23,112 nucleotides of DNA, taken from a virus. Positions 8,667 through 15,158 of this stretch are shown here, piece by piece. Below the pieces are notes generated by a model that worked only from the letters and a program-made list of their open reading frames with translations, was not told the origin of the DNA and ran no database searches. Position 1 is the stretch's first letter; every line of letters begins with the position of its first letter. Position numbers and translations under genes: made by a program. The DNA lies in the IMG/VR virus record IMGVR_UViG_3300025120_000591, positions 1 to 23,112 of that record; one strand, 5' to 3'.

Positions 8667-9242
8667 ATGGCAATAGATTCAGGATTAATAGTAGACTGTG
8701 CTGATTTACAAGCGGTAGGTGGGATAAAACAAATAGTTATATCTGACATTGCAAATGTATCTGCAATTTTACCCGCAACATCAAATAATCATACTATAAC
8801 AAGTTTAGTATCAAGTGCTTGGGCAAGGTTTGAGTTTAAAGACCAAACTGCAGCTTTAGCAATTAATGCTACAAAAGAAAACGGCACTACCTCTTATGAG
8901 TGTGGTTTAAGTTTTCATGTTCCTAACATTGATGCAGCTCGTATGACTGCTTTAACTACTCTATCAACAGGGTGTCCTGTTGCTGTAGTCCAAATGAATA
9001 GTGGTAAAATGCTTGTAGTAGGCTTTACTTATTTATATCAAAATACGGCGGCAGGAGCAACTTTTTGGAAAAGAAACCAAACTACAGCTAACCTTACAGC
9101 AATGGAAGGTGGAACAGGTGCGGCTTACCAAGATGAAAATGGTATTACTGTTACTTTAACAGCAGTTCAATATGAGCTGCCTTATGAGTATAGTGGTGCT
9201 ATAACAGTAGCTGCTGATGGTTTATCAGCAACTTTAATTTAA
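8667..9242 (+). CDS. Putative major tail tube or head-associated structural protein
   Basis: A 191-residue protein beginning 'MAIDSGLIVDCADLQAVGGI', rich in Ala, Thr, Val and Ile with alternating hydrophobic residues, typical of a beta-rich virion subunit. A long middle strand region includes 'NSGKMLVVGFTYLYQ', and a later segment 'AYQDENGITVTLTAVQYELP' leads to Tyr-Ser-Gly near the end. From memory, similar 'VDCADL..GGIK' proteins of Bacteroidota phages are tail tube-like. It sits after the capsid gene and just before a strong terminator, as expected for an abundant structural subunit. A head decoration protein is the alternative. Confidence 0.55.
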   Translation: MAIDSGLIVDCADLQAVGGIKQIVISDIANVSAILPATSNNHTITSLVSSAWARFEFKDQTAALAINATKENGTTSYECGLSFHVPNIDAARMTALTTLSTGCPVAVVQMNSGKMLVVGFTYLYQNTAAGATFWKRNQTTANLTAMEGGTGAAYQDENGITVTLTAVQYELPYEYSGAITVAADGLSATLI

Positions 9243-9259
9243 ACAAGTAATTTAGATAA

Positions 9260-9297
9260 AGCAGGGAGTTATTAAAGACTCCCTGCTAATATCTTTT
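9260..9297 (+). terminator. Intrinsic terminator after head genes
   Basis: AGCAGGGAGT at 9260-9269 pairs perfectly with ACTCCCTGCT at 9278-9287 (10 bp, 8-base loop), followed by a T-rich run (ATCTTTTTAATT). It lies 18 bases after the stop of the 191-residue structural protein and before a new promoter. Confidence 0.88.
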
Positions 9298-9310
9298 TAA
9301 TTATGTGTGA

Positions 9311-9338
9311 TTGTGATAAAATAAATATATTATCTTTA
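9311..9338 (+). promoter_or_regulatory. Bacteroidota-type promoter for the portal operon
   Basis: TTG at 9311-9313 is followed after 17 bases by TATCTTTA at 9331-9338, matching TTG-N17-TAnnTTTG except for the last base. Placed directly after the terminator at 9260-9297, it would start transcription near 9343. That excludes the ATG at 9303 as a start and favours the ATG at 9366. Confidence 0.55.
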
Positions 9339-9365
9339 CCTTCACATTTAAAAATATATACTATT

Positions 9366-9569
9366 ATGGCAAAATATAAAATAAAAAAAGAATACGAAGA
9401 ATTAAGCTCTGAAGTAGGAAATTTTGGTAAAGTTTTGTGGAGTGAAGCAACTCAAGAAGTTTTGTCTTATCTCTATGAAGAAAGAGAAATGAAGTCTATA
9501 ATTACTAAAATATCGTCTAATGAAGAAAGCAGCGCAAAAAAAACAAAGTCAATTAAGAAAGACGACTAA
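9366..9569 (+). CDS. Small charged protein upstream of portal (67 aa)
   Basis: I use the ATG at 9366; the in-frame ATG at 9303 lies upstream of the promoter elements and would add an unlikely N-terminus. The protein is highly charged: 'MAKYKIKKEYEELSSEVGNF' at the N-terminus, a helix with 'SEATQEVLSYLYEEREMKSI', and a Ser/Lys-rich end. It overlaps the start of the portal gene by 50 bases in another frame. No family recognised. The acid/base helical character would fit a small assembly or chaperone-type protein, but this is a guess. Confidence 0.6.
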   Translation: MAKYKIKKEYEELSSEVGNFGKVLWSEATQEVLSYLYEEREMKSIITKISSNEESSAKKTKSIKKDD

Positions 9570-10833
9570 AAAAAGTAATACATTTGAGTTTGGAGTTTTT
9601 GATTTAGCTATTCCACCAAATATTACTGAACCAAAAAACTTAAATAATATCTCTACTAAATGGGTTCCATTTGGTACTGATAATTTATTTCCTCAATATT
9701 TAGCAGAATTAAAAAGAAAATCTTCAACGCATAGAAGCGTTTTAGCGCAAAAAACTGTATTTACAAGTGGGGCAAAATTTGTTTGTTCTAACGATTCTTT
9801 AAGAGAGTTTATAGAAGATGTAAATGCAGACCAAGAATCATTAAGAGATATATTTAAAAAATTAGCAGACGATTATTATACGTTTGGTAATGCTTACATG
9901 GAGTGTGTAAAATATGATGGTGGTGTAAACTTATATCATTTAGACGCTACAACAGTACGAATGTCTAAAAGCAAGAAAGAAGTTTATGTAAATTCTGATT
10001 GGTGTAAGTATTGGAACAATGAAGACAAAATGTATAGGCTTCCTATATATCCTAGAGTTGCTCACAATAAATTTGTTATACATTTTAAAGATTATGAGCC
10101 TACATTTAATTTTTATGGCTTACCTGATTACGTTGCTGCATTAGAACATATTGCTGTAGATTACGAAATTGGTAAATGGAATCATACTAAGTTTTTAAAT
10201 GGCTTTCAACCTTCAGCCATTGTAGAAATAAATGGAGATATGGGCGAAGAAGAAGCTCAAAAAATGGTTAAAGAAGCACAAAAGAAATTTGTAGGAGAAG
10301 GAAATAATGGTAAAATATTATTTATAGTAAAAAATGGAGATACATCTCCTGCTAATGTTCAGATTATAAAAGACGACCAAGAAGGTAGTTGGATAGATTT
10401 ACAACAAATTACAGACCAAAACATCATTACGGCTAACAGATGGCAACCGTCTCTTTCAGGTATTGTTAGCTCGGGTAAAATGAATAACACAGGTAGTGAA
10501 ATTAGAATAGCTTATGACCTTGTAATGACTACTGTAATTAGAGATACATCAGAACTTATTTTAAATGGAATTAGAACGGTACTTTATAATGAAATGGGGT
10601 ATGACCCTAAAGATTTAAAAATTCATTATGAGCCGCCAATATCTTACGCAAATGATGTAGACATCAGAGAGGTACTAACTATTAACGAGCAAAGAATGTT
10701 AATAGATGAAGATTTGCCTATGCTAGAAGATGGCGATATGTTTGTTGCAGATAGAGAAGTTATAGTTGTTGAAAAAGATGAAGACGGAGATGGTAAAATA
10801 GATGAGTCAAAAGAAATAACAGTAAAGCAATAA
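9520..10833 (+). CDS. Phage portal protein
   Basis: A 437-residue protein. After a basic N-terminal 20 residues comes 'WVPFGTDNLFPQYLAELKRK', then 'THRSVLAQKTVFTSGAKF', an arrangement typical of portal proteins of this host group. Further landmarks are 'YYTFGNAYMECVKYDGG', 'YGLPDYVAALEHIAVDYEI', and a C-terminal helical region followed by an acidic tail (VEKDEDGDGKIDES). Portal proteins form the dodecameric DNA channel at one capsid vertex. The start at 9520 overlaps the previous gene by 50 bases; no other in-frame ATG exists before the conserved region. The gene is followed one base later by the connector gene. Its place after the capsid gene is unusual. Confidence 0.85.
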   Translation: MKKAAQKKQSQLRKTTKKSNTFEFGVFDLAIPPNITEPKNLNNISTKWVPFGTDNLFPQYLAELKRKSSTHRSVLAQKTVFTSGAKFVCSNDSLREFIEDVNADQESLRDIFKKLADDYYTFGNAYMECVKYDGGVNLYHLDATTVRMSKSKKEVYVNSDWCKYWNNEDKMYRLPIYPRVAHNKFVIHFKDYEPTFNFYGLPDYVAALEHIAVDYEIGKWNHTKFLNGFQPSAIVEINGDMGEEEAQKMVKEAQKKFVGEGNNGKILFIVKNGDTSPANVQIIKDDQEGSWIDLQQITDQNIITANRWQPSLSGIVSSGKMNNTGSEIRIAYDLVMTTVIRDTSELILNGIRTVLYNEMGYDPKDLKIHYEPPISYANDVDIREVLTINEQRMLIDEDLPMLEDGDMFVADREVIVVEKDEDGDGKIDESKEITVKQ

Positions 10834-10834
10834 A

Positions 10835-11449
10835 ATGGGAAATACTAAACAATATACTACATTAGTTTCAGCAGGAGAAGTAATTGAAAAAACATTTACT
10901 AATAAAAATACAGACCCTGTTTTAGTTTCTGAAAATACTATTGTTCTTTCAGAGCTTGCTCATTTAAGACCATTGCTTGGAGAAAAATTTTATGCAGAAT
11001 TAAAATTACAACACGATAACGGAACTTTAACTGCTGCTAATCAAACTTTTATGACTTATTATCTTGAAGATACTCTTTGTTGGTATGTTAGATTTGAGGT
11101 TGTAAACGATATTATGAGCAATATCACTTCTAGTGGCGTAGTTCACAATGTAGATGAGTTTTCAAGAATTATAACTCCTAACGATTATAATACTTTTAAG
11201 CAAGACACATATAGAAAGGCAGAGATATTTGCTAATGATATGATGGATTTTTTAAAAGGAGCAGACCAAGCGGGTCTATACCCTACGTTTAATTCTAACA
11301 AGCCTAAAAGTTTAAGCAATACATATAAAAATCACGGAATGATATTTTATGACAGTATATATGGCTATAATGGAATAGAAGGCTGTATGAGTTGCGGAAC
11401 TTCATATGTTAATGGAAATGAATGTAATTGTGGTTGTACTGAATGTTAA
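10835..11449 (+). CDS. Head-tail connector-like protein with Cys-rich C-terminus
   Basis: This 204-residue protein follows the portal with one base between. Helical segments such as 'ELAHLRPLLGEKFYAELKLQ' and 'FMTYYLEDTLCWYVRFEVV' resemble the small all-helical adaptor proteins (gp6/DUF6712 type) that attach beneath the portal, as I recall from Bacteroidota phages. Unusually, it ends in a cluster of six cysteines at positions 184, 187, 197, 199, 201 and 204, spaced CxxC then CxCxCxxC, which could bind a metal or form disulfides. The connector role is inferred from position and helix content. Confidence 0.6.
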   Translation: MGNTKQYTTLVSAGEVIEKTFTNKNTDPVLVSENTIVLSELAHLRPLLGEKFYAELKLQHDNGTLTAANQTFMTYYLEDTLCWYVRFEVVNDIMSNITSSGVVHNVDEFSRIITPNDYNTFKQDTYRKAEIFANDMMDFLKGADQAGLYPTFNSNKPKSLSNTYKNHGMIFYDSIYGYNGIEGCMSCGTSYVNGNECNCGCTEC

Positions 11450-11462
11450 AAATAAATAAATT

Positions 11463-12101
11463 ATGGCAGCAAACGAACATAAAAATTTAACTGATGTTAA
11501 CAGACATAATCCAAAAGGGTTTGAAACTGCTAATAATGATACCGTTTGTAGTAAAAGTGTAGGCTCTTCTACAACAGGAACTGATGGCAGTTTAGAGTGG
11601 ATAGAAAAAAGTGTTTTAAAAATAGACAATTATAACATACAAGGTTATGTTACTTCGTCTAATGCTAATTATTATTATGGAGCTAATATGACTGATGGTC
11701 AATCTCCAAATGAATACAATCAAGCTTTTGGTGCATCTACAATAGGCAATCAAACAATAGATGGTGGAGATTTTTTTAAAGTTAGTTCTTTAACTATGAC
11801 AAATACTTGTACTGTAAAAAAAATATTTTTGTCAGGGAATTGCACTACAGGAGCTGTAGTTTCTGTTGCAATATGTAAATTAAGTTTGTCTGACACTTCT
11901 GCACCTGACGCAATAACCCCTATACTTTTAAATGAAATTACATATACGGGTTTATCAAGCTTAGACAAGGTTATTAAAACTGCTGATTTAGCGCCTGAAA
12001 CTACTTTGACAAGAGGGGATTTATTATTTGCAATGGTCAAAACATCAACGGCAGCAACAGCTTTTTTTAAATTAGGAATAGAGGTCGGTTACGACAATTA
12101 A
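11463..12101 (+). CDS. Putative virion structural protein (212 aa)
   Basis: The protein starts 'MAANEHKNLTDVNRHNPKGF' and then reads as a beta-rich, Thr/Ser/Asn-rich chain with repeated strand-like segments ('KVSSLTMTNTCTVKKIFLSG', 'GAVVSVAICKLSLSDTSAPD'). The N-terminal 'NRHNPKGFE' element resembles, from memory, the capsid-binding N-terminus of head fibre or decoration proteins in Bacteroidota phages, joined to a carbohydrate-module-like beta domain. Its location just after portal and connector agrees with a head-attached role. Function remains inferred; a neck fibre would look similar. Confidence 0.5.
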   Translation: MAANEHKNLTDVNRHNPKGFETANNDTVCSKSVGSSTTGTDGSLEWIEKSVLKIDNYNIQGYVTSSNANYYYGANMTDGQSPNEYNQAFGASTIGNQTIDGGDFFKVSSLTMTNTCTVKKIFLSGNCTTGAVVSVAICKLSLSDTSAPDAITPILLNEITYTGLSSLDKVIKTADLAPETTLTRGDLLFAMVKTSTAATAFFKLGIEVGYDN

Positions 12102-12102
12102 A

Positions 12103-12270
12103 ATGAAAACAGAAATGAGAGATACAATTGAAGATACGGTACAAGTAGGGATAGCAAATGCAGGAGCAATAGGAATTTCATTAGCACACATTAACGAAGT
12201 TCTTACAACTGTTTCTCTTTTAATAGCAATAGCTTTCTCAATTTATAAATTTACAAAAACAAAAAAATAA
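12103..12270 (+). CDS. Small one-span membrane protein, possible holin component (55 aa)
   Basis: ATG at 12103 follows the previous stop by one base; the 55-residue ORF ends one base before the next gene. The N-terminal half is acidic, with 'MKTEMRDTIEDTVQVG', the middle is mildly hydrophobic, and the C-terminal 'VLTTVSLLIAIAFSIY' forms one clear membrane span ending in a basic 'KFTKTKK' tail. Tight packing on both sides supports it being a gene despite its length. Lying near DUF5675 and a two-span holin-like gene, it may belong to the lysis set, or it may be a small virion membrane-interacting protein. Confidence 0.6.
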   Translation: MKTEMRDTIEDTVQVGIANAGAIGISLAHINEVLTTVSLLIAIAFSIYKFTKTKK

Positions 12271-12271
12271 T

Positions 12272-12721
12272 ATGGCAAGTACAGTAACAGCAGCAGACTT
12301 AACAGTAACAATTACAGAATCATATACTCTAAACAGTGTAGTTTACGGAAATACAGTAAACAAAATATTTTCATCAAAAGGTCAGGTAGACCAAAGAATA
12401 ATGAGTGTTTCAACAACAACCGAAAGAACTTTATTTAATTTTGGTTCGGTAGATAGTGCAGGTACAGGTGTAGCGTCAAATTATGTTTATTTTAGAGTAA
12501 CCAATTTAGATGATACTAATTTTGTTAGCCTTAGACTATATAATGGCGATGATAGTTTTTGGATTAAATTAGCTGCAGGAGAGTCTTTGTTGTTAATGAA
12601 CAATGAAATAGACGCTATTGCTGATAGCTCTACTTTTGGTTCATTTGAAGATATTACTTCTATTTTAGGTACTGCAAATGCAGCAGCTTGTGATGTAGAA
12701 TTTATGTGTGTTACAGCGTAA
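12272..12721 (+). CDS. Putative virion structural protein (149 aa)
   Basis: A 149-residue beta-rich protein, rich in Thr, Ser, Val and Asp: it begins 'MASTVTAADLTVTITESYTL' and has a later 'YVYFRVTNLDDTNFVSLRLY' segment followed by 'LAAGESLLLMN', a pattern like small jelly-roll or decoration proteins in which strand pairs alternate with short loops. No signal peptide or membrane span. Its stop shares a base with the next ATG (TAATG). Position among head/neck genes suggests a virion component; specific role unknown. Confidence 0.5.
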   Translation: MASTVTAADLTVTITESYTLNSVVYGNTVNKIFSSKGQVDQRIMSVSTTTERTLFNFGSVDSAGTGVASNYVYFRVTNLDDTNFVSLRLYNGDDSFWIKLAAGESLLLMNNEIDAIADSSTFGSFEDITSILGTANAAACDVEFMCVTA

Positions 12722-12849
12722 TGGCTAAAAAAAGAAAACTTAACTCTACTAATCCAAAATATCTTGGAAAAGTTGTTGAAATAAAAAACAACAAAAAGTT
12801 AATTAGAGAAATAAAAGGAGTAAAAATTTACGCAGTATATAGTGAATAG
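12721..12849 (+). CDS. Tiny basic protein (42 aa)
   Basis: A 42-residue ORF starting inside a TAATG overlap with the preceding stop. It is strongly basic (MAKKRKLNSTNPKYLGKVV, then repeated Lys) and ends 'VKIYAVYSE'. The next gene starts 8 bases before its stop in another frame. Coupled overlaps on both sides support translation. No family is recognised. Confidence 0.5.
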   Translation: MAKKRKLNSTNPKYLGKVVEIKNNKKLIREIKGVKIYAVYSE

Positions 12850-13255
12850 TTGCAATCTTCTTATAGTAAGAGAAACTTATACTGATGAATCTGTTATTGG
12901 TAAGTTATATCTTAATGGAGAATTTGTTTCATATACTTTAGAACTTGCGTGGAATAACAACCAAAAAAGCATATCTTGCGTCCCAAGAGGCGTGTATGAT
13001 TGCAAAGTTAGATTAGCAAAAGATAGTGCAAGCAGAAACTACGACCATTTGATATTAGAAGATGTGCCTAATAGAAGCTATATATTGTTTCATAGGGGTA
13101 ACACAGCTAAAGATAGCAGAGGTTGTATTTTGACAGGAATGATGAAGGGAGATAACGTAATCTATCAAAGCAAAACAGCCCATTCTCTTTTAATGGATAA
13201 AATATTTAAAGAGAAATTAGATAGAAAAATTGAATTAGTAATTAAAAATAGATAA
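12842..13255 (+). CDS. DUF5675-family protein, probable lysis-associated
   Basis: This 137-residue protein uses a GTG start that overlaps the preceding gene by 8 bases; no in-frame ATG precedes the conserved region. Order of landmarks: 'LYLNGEFVSYTLELAWNNN', 'CVPRGVYDCKVRLA', 'YILFHRGN' near residue 80, and 'DSRGCILTG' just after, which fits the DUF5675 family of phages. The His-x(8)-Ser-Arg-Gly-Cys arrangement recalls the His...Ser-His-Gly-Cys signature of YkuD L,D-transpeptidases, so an action on peptidoglycan is conceivable but unproven. It stands directly before a holin-like gene, where an endolysin is expected, and no other endolysin is seen in the window. Confidence 0.7.
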   Translation: MNSCNLLIVRETYTDESVIGKLYLNGEFVSYTLELAWNNNQKSISCVPRGVYDCKVRLAKDSASRNYDHLILEDVPNRSYILFHRGNTAKDSRGCILTGMMKGDNVIYQSKTAHSLLMDKIFKEKLDRKIELVIKNR

Positions 13256-13256
13256 A

Positions 13257-13454
13257 ATGAACAAATTTTTAGAGAAGTTTTTATTAGGTACAATGCTTAA
13301 AAGTAAAAAGTTTTGGTACACAGTAGTTGGTATTATTACAACATTTTTAAGCGATACTTTTGGGTTAAATCCTGAAGAAGTAAATAATATTTTAATGAGT
13401 ATTGCTGCACTTGTTTTAGGACAAGGAATTGCTGATACGAAAGTTAAGAAATAA
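13257..13454 (+). CDS. Holin-like two-span membrane protein
   Basis: A 65-residue protein with a short amphipathic basic N-terminus (MNKFLEKFLLGTMLKSKK), a span at about residues 20-35 (WYTVVGIITTFLS), a short loop with acidic residues, and a second hydrophobic stretch 'ILMSIAALVLGQGIADT' before a Lys-rich end. The 'KSKKFWYTVVG ... LVLGQGIAD' pattern is common in small phage holins as I remember them. It would permeabilise the inner membrane at the end of infection. It is the last gene before a promoter and terminator gap, one base after the DUF5675 gene. Confidence 0.68.
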   Translation: MNKFLEKFLLGTMLKSKKFWYTVVGIITTFLSDTFGLNPEEVNNILMSIAALVLGQGIADTKVKK

Positions 13455-13456
13455 TT

Positions 13457-13486
13457 TGCACATTAAATAAAAATAATTAACTTTGC
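13457..13486 (+). promoter_or_regulatory. Promoter TTG-N19-TAACTTTG just after the holin gene
   Basis: TTG at 13457-13459 and TAACTTTG at 13479-13486 are separated by 19 bases, a full match to the Bacteroidota consensus. Expected start near 13491. Because a terminator follows within 70 bases, the promoter would make a short RNA unless read through into the gene at 13612. Confidence 0.65.
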
Positions 13487-13490
13487 TCTA

Positions 13491-13566
13491 TTGAGTGTTT
13501 TCAATAGTGTTTTAGTTATAGTAATTAAGAGTGAGGGGTTAATAACTTCTCACTCTTTCTTTTTAT
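13491..13566 (+). ncRNA. Candidate small RNA of about 75 nt
   Basis: Between a consensus promoter and an intrinsic terminator there is no ORF. The predicted transcript opens with or within a 7-bp hairpin (CTATTGA 13489-13495 / TCAATAG 13501-13507, 5-base loop), has an unpaired stretch of about 19 bases (13508-13526), and ends with the 9-bp terminator stem. Boundaries are inferred from motifs, not measured. It may be a regulatory RNA or simply an attenuated leader of the gene at 13612. Confidence 0.45.
13527..13566 (+). terminator. Intrinsic terminator
   Basis: AAGAGTGAG at 13527-13535 pairs perfectly with CTCACTCTT at 13549-13557, with a 13-base loop, followed by TCTTTTTATT. It separates the structural/lysis genes from the early genes. 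Confidence 0.85.
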
Positions 13567-13611
13567 TAAGTTTTTTTTATTATATTTTTACACAAACCAA
13601 TATAATATAAT

Positions 13612-14703
13612 ATGTCAGAAGACTTAAAAGGAAAGAGAATGAGACTTTCTGCTGAAGAAGTTGAAGTGATTAACGAGTTCAGAGGCAACGATTTAGATAA
13701 TATAAATGGAAATACTGCATTAGAAATACATCTTAAAGATAGGGGTATAGAAAAAAAAGATGTTGTATCTGTAAAGCATTGGCAAAGTATGAGTGGAGAA
13801 TTACGTTTCTCTATCGTTACCAAGGAAGATTATGGTTTGGACGAAAATCAAATCTTTAAAAAAATAAATAACTACATAGAAGAATATTCTCCTACTTATA
13901 CTACAATAAAAAGAACTAAAGGAAATCATCTTTTAGTTGTAAATCCCGCAGACATTCATATTGGTAAGTATGCTAGTGAAATAGAAACAGGAGAATCTTA
14001 TGATTGTGAAACTGCTGTAGATAGGGTTTTAGAGGGCGTAGAAGGCTTAATAGCAAAGTCTAAAGGATTTAACATAGATAAAGTATTATTTTGTATTGGA
14101 AACGATATATTACATATTGACAATGTATATGGACAAACAACTAAAGGCACACATCAAGATACTGATGGTAAGTGGTGGGAGCATTACGAAATAGCTTTAA
14201 TGCTATATGTTAAATGCGTAGAGATGTTAAGAGAAATAGCTTCTGTAGATGTAGTTCATAGTATGAGTAATCACGACTATCAAAGCGGTTTTCATTTAGC
14301 ACATACTTTAAAAAGTTGGTTTAGAAAAGCTGATGATGTTAGGTTTGATATAAGTGTGGCTCATAGAAAATATTATGTTTATGGCGAAAACTTTATAGGA
14401 TTAGAACACGGAGACGGAGCTAAAATGGATAACTTACCATTATTAATGGCTCAAGAACAACCTGCAATGTGGGCTAAAACTAAATATAGATACTTTTATT
14501 TACATCATATTCATCACAAAGTAAAACACAAATGGCTTGACGCTAAAGATTATATTGGCGTTACTGTAGAATATATGCGTAGCCCCTCTTCTGCTGATAG
14601 TTGGCACTCAAGAAAAGGATTTAAAGGCGCACCAAAAGCTTGCGAAGCATTTATACACGATAAAAAAAGCGGTCAAGTAGCAAGACTAACTCACTATTTT
14701 TAA
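13612..14703 (+). CDS. Calcineurin-like metallophosphoesterase
   Basis: The 363-residue protein carries the five metal-binding blocks of the calcineurin-like family in order: 'ADIHIGK' (Asp-x-His, near residue 113), 'GNDILHID' (near 163), 'SNHDY' (near 219, the GNHD block with Gly replaced by Ser), 'LEHGDGAK' (near 264) and 'HHIHHK' (near 298). Residues 1-90 form a separate helical region that may bind DNA or protein. Related phage enzymes act as nucleases (SbcD/Mre11-like) or nucleotide phosphatases. A weak -7 element, TATATTTT at 13581-13588, precedes it. Being at the head of the early region fits DNA processing or recombination. Confidence 0.8.
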   Translation: MSEDLKGKRMRLSAEEVEVINEFRGNDLDNINGNTALEIHLKDRGIEKKDVVSVKHWQSMSGELRFSIVTKEDYGLDENQIFKKINNYIEEYSPTYTTIKRTKGNHLLVVNPADIHIGKYASEIETGESYDCETAVDRVLEGVEGLIAKSKGFNIDKVLFCIGNDILHIDNVYGQTTKGTHQDTDGKWWEHYEIALMLYVKCVEMLREIASVDVVHSMSNHDYQSGFHLAHTLKSWFRKADDVRFDISVAHRKYYVYGENFIGLEHGDGAKMDNLPLLMAQEQPAMWAKTKYRYFYLHHIHHKVKHKWLDAKDYIGVTVEYMRSPSSADSWHSRKGFKGAPKACEAFIHDKKSGQVARLTHYF

Positions 14704-14725
14704 ACCCTTAACTAACTCTTTGCTT

Positions 14726-14742
14726 AGGGTATTTAATACCCT
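14726..14742. other. Short palindrome after the phosphoesterase gene
   Basis: AGGGTAT (14726-14732) and ATACCCT (14736-14742) form a 7-bp inverted repeat with a 3-base centre. A second CCCTTAA copy at 14705-14711 could pair with the same AGGG, giving two alternative hairpins. No U-tract follows immediately, so this is either a weak terminator or a protein-binding site. Confidence 0.4.
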
Positions 14743-14748
14743 TAATAT

Positions 14749-14790
14749 ATAAAGATAAAGATAAAGTTAAATATAAAGTTAAAGATAAAT
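14749..14790. repeat. Hexamer array (A/T)TAAA(G/T), seven units
   Basis: Seven consecutive hexamers read ATAAAG three times, then TTAAAT, ATAAAG, TTAAAG and ATAAAT. They lie between the palindrome at 14726 and the promoter at 14834. The array could be an A-rich upstream activating element or a replicated low-complexity tract. Confidence 0.6.
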
Positions 14791-14833
14791 ACTAGGTTAA
14801 ATCCTTTTTTTTTACAAAATTCTTCTAAATTAT

Positions 14834-14863
14834 TTGGCAACTTCATAAATTATTGTAAATTTG
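14834..14863 (+). promoter_or_regulatory. Promoter TTG-N19-TAAATTTG for the early operon
   Basis: TTG at 14834-14836 and TAAATTTG at 14856-14863 with 19 bases between, a full match to the Bacteroidota consensus. Expected transcript start near 14868 gives a leader of about 23 bases for the gene at 14891. All following genes up to 20674 could be transcribed from here. Confidence 0.65.
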
Positions 14864-14890
14864 CAGTAATATTAATTTAAATAAATAATT

Positions 14891-15100
14891 ATGGGATATC
14901 AAGTAAGTAGGTGCTGCGGAGCAGATTATGATGAGTGCGGAGATGAAGATAGATTTAACTTTTATGTTTGTGTTTCTTGTAATCAAGAATTTGATGACCC
15001 TATTATGAATTATGATTATAACAGTTTAGCAAAAATGGATAGAGACGAAATGATAGATGACGAGTACAGAAATAAAATGGCTAGTATTCCATTTGGATAA
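14891..15100 (+). CDS. Small zinc-ribbon-like protein (69 aa)
   Basis: First gene behind the promoter at 14834. The N-terminal half holds Cys8, Cys9, Cys16, Cys27 and Cys30 ('SRCCGADYDECGDED', then 'YVCVSCNQEF'), a pattern of a compact zinc ribbon with a long acidic insertion. The C-terminal half is acidic and helical (KMDRDEMIDDEYRNKM). Small zinc-ribbon proteins of this type, with an opening CCGA motif, recur in phages of this host group; a 29-residue relative occurs at 15752. Function unknown; nucleic-acid or protein binding is plausible. Confidence 0.72.
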   Translation: MGYQVSRCCGADYDECGDEDRFNFYVCVSCNQEFDDPIMNYDYNSLAKMDRDEMIDDEYRNKMASIPFG

Positions 15101-15158
15101 AATAAAAATGAATAAAAATTAGCAATAAATTAACTATTAACTAAAAAAAAACACAATT

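Noticed and set aside
9303-9365. ATG at 9303 as start of the small protein before the portal
   Set aside because: It overlaps promoter elements at 9311-9338 and adds a poorly protein-like extension; ATG 9366 is downstream of the expected transcript start.
13581-13588. TATATTTT as a strong promoter for the phosphoesterase gene
   Set aside because: The last base deviates from the consensus and no TTG stands upstream within the T-run; kept only as a weak element in that gene's note.
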